Shown here: piece after piece, positions 1 to 7,425 of the stretch | How the letters are laid out: each line of letters starts with the position of its first letter | Position numbering within the stretch: position 1 is the stretch's first letter | DNA from: an uncultured Ruthenibacterium sp. | Lineage (GTDB): Bacteria; Bacillota; Clostridia; Oscillospirales; Ruminococcaceae | Direction: 5' to 3' | DNA length: 49,402 bases | Assembly (NCBI GenBank): GCA_944386565.1 | Contig: CALXBO010000014.1 | Span: 1 to 49,402, forward strand | Position numbers and translations under genes: made by a program | The notes under the pieces: generated by a model | Databases searched by the model: none | What the model saw: the letters and a program-made list of their open reading frames with translations, nothing else | What the model was told of the DNA's origin: nothing

Positions 1-1232
1 GACAGGTAGTCGATCATCTGCGGTGCGAGCGACGTCGAGTACAGCCTCGTGATATAGTCGCGCCGCAGGATGTACGCATAGACGCTGGTGTCCTCCTTGC
101 GGATCTCGTCGAGAGGGATCTCGCTCATGAGGTGCGTATAGTGAGTGAGGATCTGGTCTGAAAATCCGATCTCTCGGAAAATTCGCTTGGAGTACTCGAC
201 GACGACGGCCTCGCGCTCGGGCTCATAGATGCTCTTCGATGAGCTGACGAGCGGCAGATCGCTGCGCTCAGAGGCCTTGCGCACGTATTTTTTAAGGTGT
301 GCACGCCGGTGCTCGATCACGTCGCGCAGCACGGAGACGACAGGGACCCAGCGGTACGCCTGCGCGGACTTTAGAGCGCCATTGACTTTGCGTCCGTGCG
401 CTTGTTTGGACACGTAGAGATATGGCATTTTGAAATCTGAAAAGTGTGTGCCGAGCGCCTCCGCGGTGCGCAGGCCGCAGAGCATCATAAGCAAAAGACA
501 CAGAGCCAGAGGCGCGTCGTCGCCGTCGGCGTAGACGGCGTCGATCAGCACACGCAAAAGCCGGGTGCGGAACTCCCACCCGATCGACCGCACTGCGGCA
601 AAGCGCTGCTGGAGCTGCTCGGCGCGGTCGGGCTCACGGCGATCCATCGTGTATTGAACGCCAATGACGTAGCCGTGAAGTTCAAGGAAATGAAGAAAAT
701 CTGTCGATTTATCGACAATATTGTTATAGGTATTCGTCTTGACACCCTTGACCTGCGCAAAGGCCTGACGGAACGTCAGGAACGTGTCGGGGGAAAACGG
801 AAGCGAATAAAGCCGGTAAATGGGCTGCATATGCCGGGCAAACATCGAGCGGTATTGCGTCTGCGTGGCGTCGCTCCATTCGCGGGCGTGCGCGCGGAAA
901 AAGGCGTCGCGGTGCTTTTCATACAGATCCCAGAGCGTCAGGCGCTGCTGGCGGCTGAAATAGGGCTCGAGTTTGCGCCGCAGTCGTCCGATCGCCTTCT
1001 GCGCGCGCTGTTTGAGCAGCGCGTCGGACGCGTCCGGCGGCAGCGTGAACGACACGGAGACAGCGCGGTCGGGGGATTTGCAATGGGCGGATACGTCTCC
1101 GCAGCGGATGCGGCGATTCAACGCGGACACGCAGAAAACCGTGAAGAGCAGATTTTCGCCGTCCCTGCCGGGGACGATCTCATAGGTGTGATCGCCTTCG
1201 GGGATCATGCGGGTGATGTTGTCGTTTGTCAT
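1..1232 (-). CDS. Tyrosine recombinase/integrase-like protein, partial (C-terminus off window)
   Basis: The frame is open from ATG at 1232 to the window edge (about 410 codons) and was read directly on the minus strand. Residues ~105-200 resemble a core-binding domain (LYEKHRDAFF...EWSDATQTQYRSMF), followed by a catalytic-domain signature: LMMLCGLRTAEAL with the box-I arginine at R255, and ILRRDYITRLYS near R390/R391, which aligns with the usual HxxRH box. The box-II arginine is kept but both neighbouring histidines are replaced. The C-terminal tyrosine region lies outside the window. The start sits 10 bp after the stop of the upstream recombinase-like gene, with GAGG in between, so the two are co-translated. 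It could be an integrase of a mobile element or a non-catalytic partner. Fold assignment is fairly sure; activity is unknown. Confidence 0.7.
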   Translation of the reverse strand, partial: MTNDNITRMIPEGDHTYEIVPGRDGENLLFTVFCVSALNRRIRCGDVSAHCKSPDRAVSVSFTLPPDASDALLKQRAQKAIGRLRRKLEPYFSRQQRLTLWDLYEKHRDAFFRAHAREWSDATQTQYRSMFARHMQPIYRLYSLPFSPDTFLTFRQAFAQVKGVKTNTYNNIVDKSTDFLHFLELHGYVIGVQYTMDRREPDRAEQLQQRFAAVRSIGWEFRTRLLRVLIDAVYADGDDAPLALCLLLMMLCGLRTAEALGTHFSDFKMPYLYVSKQAHGRKVNGALKSAQAYRWVPVVSVLRDVIEHRRAHLKKYVRKASERSDLPLVSSSKSIYEPEREAVVVEYSKRIFREIGFSDQILTHYTHLMSEIPLDEIRKEDTSVYAYILRRDYITRLYSTSLAPQMIDYL

Positions 1233-1242
1233 GTGCGTAACC

Positions 1243-2706
1243 TCATTTGTTCAGAATGGAAAAGCCGAAGGGGGAGACGATCTCCACATGGCACGGGCGG
1301 TCGGTGCGCAGGACGGCGCGGGCGCAGCGGCCTGCATCGCTGCCCACCGTGCAGACGGGACGCTGCGGGGAGAGCGCGGCTTTAGCGGTGTGCTCGGGGG
1401 ACGAGTCGGATGCAGAGAACATGCGGCGCGCCAGACGGTGGAGCGCGATCTGCGTGTCATCGCAATCGAGGTCTAAATAGTGACGGCCGTTGGTCGTCGG
1501 CTGCGGACGGCCCAACAGCATGGCGACATATTCAGCGGGCAACTGCATCTTATCGGACATGCAGTGCGCGGCGTCGTGCAGCAGCAGCGACTCCGCCTGC
1601 TCCGGACGGACGGAAGGCGTGCCGGAGCTGACTGCGTCGGTGTCGATGGCGAGCTCTGTCAACAGCTGCGCCAGGTTCCTGCGGACCTGATCGGGCGTAT
1701 AACGGCGGCCGCCGTCAGGTCCCACGCCGACAAGCGGGCGCTCTTCGGCGGGAGCGCGCAGCGTCCGCGCGAATGCGCGCAGCGCATTTTCCGTTGCAGC
1801 GAACAAAGGCAGACGGCGGATCTGCGAGACGGCGACGGGCTGCGCGCTGTACTTTTCGCCGCTGCGAAGCATTCGATGCGTGATCCAGAGACAGTGGATG
1901 CCGCACGGCAGCGTCTCGGCGTCCTCAAGATTCAGCGCGGAGAGTTCCGGCACGCTCAGGCCGTTGTAAATGAGAGCCACCGCCGCCGCGCTGCGGCCGG
2001 GGTGCTCCGCGCACCACGCCATGAGGCGCGAGCGCTCCTCGTCCGTCAGGCGGCTGCGCCGGCGGTTGGCGCCGGCTGCGCGCGATTTCTTGGTGTAATG
2101 CTTCAGCTGCCCCAGATCGACCGTCGGATCGTTGTCGGCCGTGTAGCAGTTGTCCTGCCGCAGCAGCACGAAGAGCTGTTCAACGTATCGGATGTGGCGG
2201 TTGCGTTCTTCGTTCGTGGCATGTCCCGCTTCGTCCGCGGCGGCGATGGCCTTGACGGCGTCATACAAAACCGCCGCGCTGATCTCGCTGATCGGCGTCT
2301 TGCCGAGCACGGGGATCAGATGGTTGCGCAGGTAGGACTGCGCTTTGGCAGTGAGACGGCCGTCAGCGCAGTATGTCGCGTACGCGGTGCGCAGAGTGAG
2401 CGAGCTGCGGATCGAGGCGCTCAGCAGCGGGGCGAGCTTTGTCATCAGGCGCGGGTATTTGGCCCTGACCCGTTCGAGCGATTCTTCCGGTGTGCGGCCC
2501 TGAGCCTGCACGGAGACGGGTCCTTTCTTCCCGCCGCAGTTTGCGCCGCAGCGCGCGAGGTCGGCATAGGTGCCGGCGCTGCCGTCGGCATTGCAGAGAC
2601 AGTAGGCATAGCTGTTGTAGGTGGCCGGCTCACCGTCCGAGCCGCTGCGGATGCAGGTCGTGTAGATCTTAATGGGCCAGCTGTTGTAGGTGTCGTGGGT
2701 TGTCAA
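1243..2706 (-). CDS. Degenerate tyrosine recombinase-like protein
   Basis: 487 aa from a TTG start at 2706; AAGGAGG lies 7 bp upstream, which decides the start over an ATG 123 bp further out that would add 41 unlikely residues. The N-terminus (residues ~10-60) is rich in Cys, Tyr and Asn. Residues ~115-215 look like an SAM-like core-binding domain and ~225-420 like an integrase catalytic domain. The active site is eroded: box I reads GLSVPEL (S251 where Arg is expected), box II reads HDAAH (H377 kept, A380 in place of Arg), LLGR replaces LLGH (R400), and Y410 is kept in GRHYLD. By family knowledge a recombinase lacking both arginines should not cleave DNA, so a structural or regulatory role is inferred. 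It is first in an operon with the next integrase-like gene and has a long leader. Confidence 0.72.
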   Translation of the reverse strand: MTTHDTYNSWPIKIYTTCIRSGSDGEPATYNSYAYCLCNADGSAGTYADLARCGANCGGKKGPVSVQAQGRTPEESLERVRAKYPRLMTKLAPLLSASIRSSLTLRTAYATYCADGRLTAKAQSYLRNHLIPVLGKTPISEISAAVLYDAVKAIAAADEAGHATNEERNRHIRYVEQLFVLLRQDNCYTADNDPTVDLGQLKHYTKKSRAAGANRRRSRLTDEERSRLMAWCAEHPGRSAAAVALIYNGLSVPELSALNLEDAETLPCGIHCLWITHRMLRSGEKYSAQPVAVSQIRRLPLFAATENALRAFARTLRAPAEERPLVGVGPDGGRRYTPDQVRRNLAQLLTELAIDTDAVSSGTPSVRPEQAESLLLHDAAHCMSDKMQLPAEYVAMLLGRPQPTTNGRHYLDLDCDDTQIALHRLARRMFSASDSSPEHTAKAALSPQRPVCTVGSDAGRCARAVLRTDRPCHVEIVSPFGFSILNK

Positions 2707-2765
2707 GAGGAACCTCCTTACGGAGCAGGTGGGATCGGGGAAAAGGGCGGACAAGCAAAAAGAAA

Positions 2766-2862
2766 AGCCTCCGTTTCGTCGTAAAGAACGTAACGGAGGC
2801 TCGATGGGAAAACAAATCACGAGCCGCATGCGCGCAAAGCGTCATGCTTTGATTCTATTTCT
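2766..2862 (-). promoter_or_regulatory. Structured leader element E1 with intrinsic terminator (attenuator candidate)
   Basis: Read on the minus strand, a 42-nt block (2862-2821) is followed by a 10-bp terminator stem (2802-2792 with 2775-2766) and a T-rich tail. The block contains GCATG...CATGC with an inner CGC/GCG pairing. It ends in GGCTC, which can pair with GAGCC, the first arm of the terminator, so an antiterminator is possible. It lies between the promoter at 3011-3038 and the TTG start at 2706. A near copy (E2) lies at 4036-4130. I do not recognise a known riboswitch family; a recombination site is the alternative. Confidence 0.55.
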
Positions 2863-3010
2863 GGCGATGCCAAACCCGATCCCACTGCTCGATCATGAGA
2901 GGCTTGAAAACGCGTTGATCGTCCAATAAGCAGACCTGCCCCCCCTGCGAATGAAACAACACATCCGGGCATTTGATGACACGAAATGAAAATTTGATAC
3001 TTATACTTTC

Positions 3011-3038
3011 ATAATACACATTTTTATGCGCTTGTCAA
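3011..3038 (-). promoter_or_regulatory. Sigma-A-type promoter of the recombinase-like operon
   Basis: On the minus strand TTGACA (3038-3033) and TATTAT (3016-3011) are separated by 16 bp within AT-rich DNA. Transcription would start near 3004, giving a leader of about 300 nt before the TTG start at 2706 that includes element E1. The rest of 2863-3110 shows no reading frame I can support. Confidence 0.65.
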
Positions 3039-3122
3039 TATCTGTAAGCACTTAAAATAGAAAAAATTTCATCTATCTTTTCCGACTGTCAATGTCGCTT
3101 CCCCCGCCGCCGTGAGTGGCAA

Positions 3123-3155
3123 AAGCGCTGTTCGATACAGGGAGGAACAGCGCTT
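3123..3155 (-). terminator. Intrinsic terminator of the four-helix membrane protein gene
   Basis: Perfect 11-bp inverted repeat AAGCGCTGTTC / GAACAGCGCTT with an 11-nt loop. It starts a few bases after the stop codon at 3160 and is followed on the minus strand by TTTT. Confidence 0.75.
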
Positions 3156-3159
3156 GCGT

Positions 3160-3756
3160 TCATTTTGCTTTTCTGTGTTTGCTTTTAATGGCATAGTGTA
3201 CCTGCCTTGGAGAAGAACGCGCTTCACTTTTCAGGACTTTTCTCCAGTTGTCCTCGATTGCTTGCTTGTCCTGCTTCCAGTGCAAGGCAAACAGCAGTAC
3301 GCAAGCTGCAAAAAGGATTGCACCCAGAATGTAGTCGGTCTGCGTGGCTTTGCCCGATTGGCTGAGCTGGATTACGTACAGCAGTAAGGAGACTGCCGCG
3401 CAAACGGCGTACGGAAGGTGCTGCACGTTGATGGCGTCATCTAATTTTGGCATTTGCTGAAACAGCTGGTCATGCCGGCCTTCCCAGCGAAAAGAGCTGC
3501 CGCGATCCTCATGGAAAACTTTCAGGTACGTCGAGTCGATCAGGACGCATTTCCAAAAATTCACCGCGACCAGAAAGGAGGGCAGGATGACAATCAACGG
3601 GAGCAGGCACAGATGTGGATTCTGTGCGTCGTTCCCGATGGACAGTCCGAGACAGGCAAGAGTGACGACGTACATCATGTTCTGCACGGCCTGATAATTG
3701 TTCAGATGCTGCAAGAGCTCCGCGCGAATGAACTGATATTCTTCGCGGCAAGGCAA
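3160..3756 (-). CDS. Four-helix membrane protein of unknown function
   Basis: 198 aa from an in-frame TTG at 3756 preceded by GAGGG at 5-bp spacing; no ATG fits better. After a charged N-terminus (REEYQFIRAELLQHLNNYQ) there are two hydrophobic segments at ~30-45 and ~50-72, a soluble loop of ~55 residues (FHEDRGSSFRWEGRHDQLF), two more helices at ~128-145 and ~150-170, and a basic C-terminal tail. The 2+2 helix layout with cytosolic ends resembles small membrane proteins seen on mobile elements, but I cannot name the family. It lies between the two structured elements E1 and E2 and has its own terminator. The frame stays open upstream to 4113, so a longer N-terminus cannot be excluded. Confidence 0.6.
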   Translation of the reverse strand: MPCREEYQFIRAELLQHLNNYQAVQNMMYVVTLACLGLSIGNDAQNPHLCLLPLIVILPSFLVAVNFWKCVLIDSTYLKVFHEDRGSSFRWEGRHDQLFQQMPKLDDAINVQHLPYAVCAAVSLLLYVIQLSQSGKATQTDYILGAILFAACVLLFALHWKQDKQAIEDNWRKVLKSEARSSPRQVHYAIKSKHRKAK

Positions 3757-4004
3757 TTCTGCCCTCGCGTTGTGTTGCGTTTTCGCACTCTTGCCGTCGA
3801 AATATACGAAATTCTGCCCGGTCTGCCTGTGCTGGGCGACGTCGGTGGCATCAACCGAAAGGCGGAACGTGAGTACTGGGCAAGCGTGGCGGCCGAGACA
3901 GGGGAGCTCGCCGATGATCTCATCCCGGAGAACTGGTTCTGCGACGACCCAGTTGCCCTCGAGTGGGCCAAAGGCTTCGGCTGGAGCAAGCGCAAGCTCC
4001 GCGC
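3757..4004. other. GC-rich stretch with no assignable gene, open on both strands
   Basis: Both a minus frame (continuous with the membrane protein) and a plus frame (ending at 4086, containing ELADDLIPENWFCDDP) remain open here with similarly GC-rich third positions. Neither has a convincing start or a recognised domain. It may be a gene remnant or the long leader of the membrane protein gene. Confidence 0.35.
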
Positions 4005-4032
4005 GCTTTTCAGGGACAGAAGCCTGAAAAGC
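4005..4032 (-). terminator. Second hairpin downstream of E2
   Basis: Perfect 10-bp inverted repeat GCTTTTCAGG / CCTGAAAAGC with an 8-nt loop, directly after the T-rich tail of E2 when read on the minus strand. It has no clear T-run of its own. It may back up termination of the sugar operon. Confidence 0.4.
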
Positions 4033-4035
4033 AAA

Positions 4036-4130
4036 GAGCCTTCGTACCCTGACCAAGGGTACGAAGGCTCTGCAAAAATCGATTGAGAGCCGCATGCGTG
4101 CACAAAACGACATGCAGTGATTTTGTTTCT
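4036..4130 (-). promoter_or_regulatory. Structured element E2: conserved block plus terminator after the pfkB-like gene
   Basis: On the minus strand the block begins 7 nt after the kinase stop codon. Its 44 nt (4130-4087) match E1 at 35 of 42 aligned positions with a 2-nt gap. It forms GCATG...CATGC with inner CGT/ACG where E1 has CGC/GCG, and ends in the same GGCTC. A 14-bp terminator stem follows (4070-4057 with 4049-4036), then a T-rich tail. As in E1, GGCTC can pair with the GAGCC arm of the terminator. Here the element closes an operon rather than leading one. Confidence 0.55.
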
Positions 4131-4136
4131 AAGCAG

Positions 4137-5060
4137 TCAGCCAACACAAAGGTTGCCGTAAAGTGCTTTGGCTGTGGCGAGAAGCTGTGCTTCCGTCAGG
4201 CCACTTGACAGGCATCCGACGCTGCGCACGCACTCACCGCCGGTGATGTTGCCGAAACAAATGCAGTCACGAACGGGATAATGATGGTACAGTCCGTAGA
4301 TGAAGCCCGAGATAAACGCGTCTCCGGCACCGGTGGCGTCGACCGCTTCGATACCGGGCATAGCCGGAATGATCTCCTCCGAGCCGCCGCGACGCATCAG
4401 GCAGCCCTCGGCACCCAGCTTCACAATTGCGGTTTCGAAGTAATGCGACAGAACCTCCGCGGCGCGCGATGGATCCTGTGTGTTCGTCAGCTTGAGAGCT
4501 TCTTTGCAATTCGGCGTGTAATAATCCGCGATTTCAAGGTATTGTTCAAACGTCTCAAGCGACATCGTTTCGTTCCAGCCCGTATCCATGACAAGACAGA
4601 TGTCGGGATTTTCCCGCTTCAATTTTGCATATACGTCATACAGTGCATTGTGCATCCGAACGATACTTGCGCCGCGGAACTGTTCGTATATTTTTTCCTT
4701 GATCGCGTCCGTGATGACGACCTCGTCGCGATAGGACAGGAATGTGCGGTCATTTGGCGTGATTGCCACACTTGTGACGTTGACAGGCATTCCGCTGCCA
4801 TGATAGAGGTTCTGAAACGTGACGCCAGCTTTTTTAAGCTGGGTCCGGGCAAAGCGGGAAAACCGGTCGCGTCCGAGAAATGTGGAAAATTGCACAGGAA
4901 CGCCCAGCCGTTTGAGATGGATCATGACGGCAGGTACGCCGCCGCCCAGCTGCATATCGAATCCGCGGGCAAAAAGCTCTTCGCCTTCGGCGGGAAGACG
5001 CGTCAGACCGCTGTACAAAAGATCGCAGTTTACAATTCCGACGCCCGCAACATAACTCAT
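4137..5060 (-). CDS. PfkB-family carbohydrate kinase
   Basis: 307 aa ribokinase/PfkB fold. It phosphorylates a sugar or sugar derivative in the cytoplasm with ATP. The N-terminal glycine-rich sugar-site motif (MQLGGGVPAV) is present, as is the family signature DATGAGDAF near the C-terminus, with the catalytic base at D247. It starts immediately after the GH4 stop codon (ATG at 5060, GH4 ends at 5061), so it is translationally coupled. It is the last gene of the importer operon, implying that it traps the sugar released by the GH4 enzyme. The exact sugar cannot be read from the sequence. Confidence 0.88.
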   Translation of the reverse strand: MSYVAGVGIVNCDLLYSGLTRLPAEGEELFARGFDMQLGGGVPAVMIHLKRLGVPVQFSTFLGRDRFSRFARTQLKKAGVTFQNLYHGSGMPVNVTSVAITPNDRTFLSYRDEVVITDAIKEKIYEQFRGASIVRMHNALYDVYAKLKRENPDICLVMDTGWNETMSLETFEQYLEIADYYTPNCKEALKLTNTQDPSRAAEVLSHYFETAIVKLGAEGCLMRRGGSEEIIPAMPGIEAVDATGAGDAFISGFIYGLYHHYPVRDCICFGNITGGECVRSVGCLSSGLTEAQLLATAKALYGNLCVG

Positions 5061-6431
5061 TCAGATCCACTCCTCGATGTAGTCCCGATTGGATTTGAGA
5101 TATTCGTCCACCAGTTCTTCCGCCAGCGAATACGAGTTGACGAGAGGATGCACCATCAGACACGTCACGGCATCGTCCCGGCTTTTGCTCCGAATGGCAC
5201 GGGATGCATAGCGCTCGTACAGTTTCACGCGGCGGATGAACTCCATCGGGATCTCCGCCGGATGCTCCACGGGATGCGGAGTGTACGTGCCGTCCGGATG
5301 GACCGTGCAACTGATCTCCACAACGTCGGTGTCCAGCAAGCCGGGGATCGCGCCGTTGTTCGGCACGCAGAAAATCATTTCCACCGGCTTGCCGGTTTGC
5401 TGTGCACGGATAAACCGCAATGCAACGCCCGCATATCCGCCGTCGTCCCGGCTTGTCAAATCGAATGTGAACGGATCGGGGCGGCGCACGCCCGTCTCGT
5501 TTTTCATGTACATGGCCGAGCGCTTTCCGTGCCATTTGACATATGTCTTGATGCACTCGTCAAAATCTTTTTCGGGATCGAGTTTCGACAGCTCCGCCGT
5601 CATGTGGATGTTGACGTCCCGGATGACCTCGCCGCGCGTGACACCGGCGGACAGGATGTTCGCCACGGCCTTTTCGCGGTAGAAGAAATAGTACAGGTAT
5701 TCGTTCAGAATGCACCCCATTTTTTTCGCAAGTGCCGGGGTGAAAAAGCGCATATCAGTCTCGACGTAGACGCGCGGGTCATCCATCAGTGTGGGCAGCA
5801 TCTCACGTCCGGAAAAACGGATGCTGTCGAAGAAGGAAAGGTGATTCAGCCCGTAGCACGACGCCGTGACACTGTCGGGGTCGACGCCGTACAGATGTGC
5901 GAAGCCGCGCAGCATTCCTGTCGGAGCGTCGCAGATGCCGTAGGTGAAATCGTAGCCCATGTCGCGCAGCGTCTGTGAGACGACGCCTGCGGGATTCGTG
6001 AAATTGAAGACCTTGGCGCCGGGCTTGGCGTATTTCCGGATCAGTTCGCAGTATTTGGCGAGAGCGGGGACGCTGCGCATTGCGAATGAGAATCCGGCTG
6101 CGCCGGTCGTCTCCTGCCCCAGCACGTTGCGTGCGAGCGCGATGCGCTCGTCGTCGACGCGCTTCTGATCTTCGCCCGCCCGGATGGTGGTGATGATGTA
6201 ATCCGCGTCGCGCACGGCCTCCACCGGGTCGGTCGTCAAAGTGAAATCCAGTCCCGGCTCGATGCGCAGGGCCACCTGACGCGCCAGCGCGCCGTAGATG
6301 TCCAGCTTTTGGCGGTTGTTGTCCATGAAAACGATATGGCCGATCGACAGTTCACGGGCGTTTTGCGCCAGGCTTTTGGCCAGCATCATGGAGCGCACGC
6401 CGCCGCCGCCGATGACAGTCAGTTTGATCAT
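5061..6431 (-). CDS. Glycoside hydrolase family 4 enzyme
   Basis: 456 aa, a normal length for GH4. These enzymes cleave glycosides by an NAD-dependent oxidation/elimination mechanism that also needs Mn2+. The Rossmann start (VIGGGGVRSM) is at residues 7-16. The metal ligands are visible as C167 in CDAPTG and H197 in GLNHLSFF. The CDxP form of the cysteine motif resembles the phospho-alpha-glucosidase branch, but the operon has an ABC importer and a separate kinase instead of a PTS, so the substrate may be unphosphorylated. The start has GAAAGGACGGG upstream. It is fifth in the lacI-permease-binding protein-permease-GH4-kinase operon. Confidence 0.88.
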   Translation of the reverse strand: MIKLTVIGGGGVRSMMLAKSLAQNARELSIGHIVFMDNNRQKLDIYGALARQVALRIEPGLDFTLTTDPVEAVRDADYIITTIRAGEDQKRVDDERIALARNVLGQETTGAAGFSFAMRSVPALAKYCELIRKYAKPGAKVFNFTNPAGVVSQTLRDMGYDFTYGICDAPTGMLRGFAHLYGVDPDSVTASCYGLNHLSFFDSIRFSGREMLPTLMDDPRVYVETDMRFFTPALAKKMGCILNEYLYYFFYREKAVANILSAGVTRGEVIRDVNIHMTAELSKLDPEKDFDECIKTYVKWHGKRSAMYMKNETGVRRPDPFTFDLTSRDDGGYAGVALRFIRAQQTGKPVEMIFCVPNNGAIPGLLDTDVVEISCTVHPDGTYTPHPVEHPAEIPMEFIRRVKLYERYASRAIRSKSRDDAVTCLMVHPLVNSYSLAEELVDEYLKSNRDYIEEWI

Positions 6432-6473
6432 TGAGGTCCCGTCCTTTCACGCGCCGCGGCGCGTATCTTTCGT

Positions 6474-7343
6474 TCAGTAATCCGACTCCTCCATGCGGAA
6501 CAACCGGTTGATCGCATAGACGATCAGAACGCCAAGCAGGATCAGAAGCACGCTCATCGCGTTGCTGTAGCTGTAGTTGTTCTCCGTGAAGGCAGTCTTA
6601 TAAATGTACAGAGGAAGATTGAGCGTTGCATTGCCCGGCCCGCCATTCGTTGTGAGGTAGATGAGCTCGAATTCCTTGAGCATGCTGGTGGCGGCGACAA
6701 TGACGCTTGTGCCAAGTGTGTTGCGCACCATCGGCAGGATGACGCGCAGATTGATTTGAAGGCTGGTGGCGCCGTCGATGCGCGCGGCTTCCAGCAGGTC
6801 GTTCGGAATGGACGTAATGGCCGCGAGCATGAGAATGGTGATCATGCCGGGATAGAGAAGCCAGCCAAGCGTGACCGCCGGCAATGCGGTGGAACTGTTG
6901 AAGTACCAGTTCCATTCGAATTTGCTTCCGGTGAGGAGGCTGATCAGACCGTTCACAAGGCCTCCATCCGTCTTGAACACATTCAGCAGGATCATGGCCA
7001 GCGCAGCGGTCGAGATGACGTTCGGCAGCATGCACACCGTGCGGAACACCTTCCAGCCACGGAATTTTTTGGCGAGGATAAACGCCAGCAGTGTTCCGAG
7101 AAAAACATGGATCGTTGCCTGTGCGATGACCCAGAGCAGCGTGTGCCCGACAGCCGCACGGACATTTTTGTCATGGAAGGCCTGCACGTAATTTGACAAC
7201 CCCGCAAATGACAGCGGCTGACCGATGCGCCAATTTGCAAAGGAACTCACCGCTACCAGAACCAGCGGGACAAGATAAATCAAGAGAAACAACAGGATGC
7301 ACGGAAGAAGGAATGCAGCCAGCGTCGTCTTTTTCGGTTTCAT
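6474..7343 (-). CDS. Sugar ABC transporter permease, MalF type
   Basis: 289 aa inner-membrane permease of a CUT1 sugar importer. The start at 7343 is chosen because AAAAAGGAGAGATCTGCAC precedes MKPKKTT; the longer frame upstream has no ribosome site. Six hydrophobic segments are visible, and the EAA loop that contacts the ATPase reads EAARIDGATSLQ at ~195-206. It pairs with the permease at 8799-9638 and the lipoprotein at 7426-8724. No ATPase is encoded here, so a shared MsmK/MsiK-type ATPase elsewhere is inferred. Its ribosome site is nearly identical to that of the binding protein gene. Confidence 0.9.
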   Translation of the reverse strand: MKPKKTTLAAFLLPCILLFLLIYLVPLVLVAVSSFANWRIGQPLSFAGLSNYVQAFHDKNVRAAVGHTLLWVIAQATIHVFLGTLLAFILAKKFRGWKVFRTVCMLPNVISTAALAMILLNVFKTDGGLVNGLISLLTGSKFEWNWYFNSSTALPAVTLGWLLYPGMITILMLAAITSIPNDLLEAARIDGATSLQINLRVILPMVRNTLGTSVIVAATSMLKEFELIYLTTNGGPGNATLNLPLYIYKTAFTENNYSYSNAMSVLLILLGVLIVYAINRLFRMEESDY

Positions 7344-7425
7344 GTGCAGATCTCTCCTTTTTGATGCGGGCACTGTCCCTCTGTGCGCGTCCGGCACGAA
7401 CACCGGACGCGCACAGGAAATCAGG

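Noticed and set aside
444..2784. Plus-strand frames of 313 and 434 codons over the recombinase-like genes
   Set aside because: Low-complexity Arg/Gly/Ala-rich products; minus-strand frames show recombinase motifs and ribosome sites.
2863..3010. tRNA or known riboswitch in the recombinase leader
   Set aside because: No cloverleaf, T-box, or other conserved riboswitch core could be drawn; only element E1 shows convincing structure.
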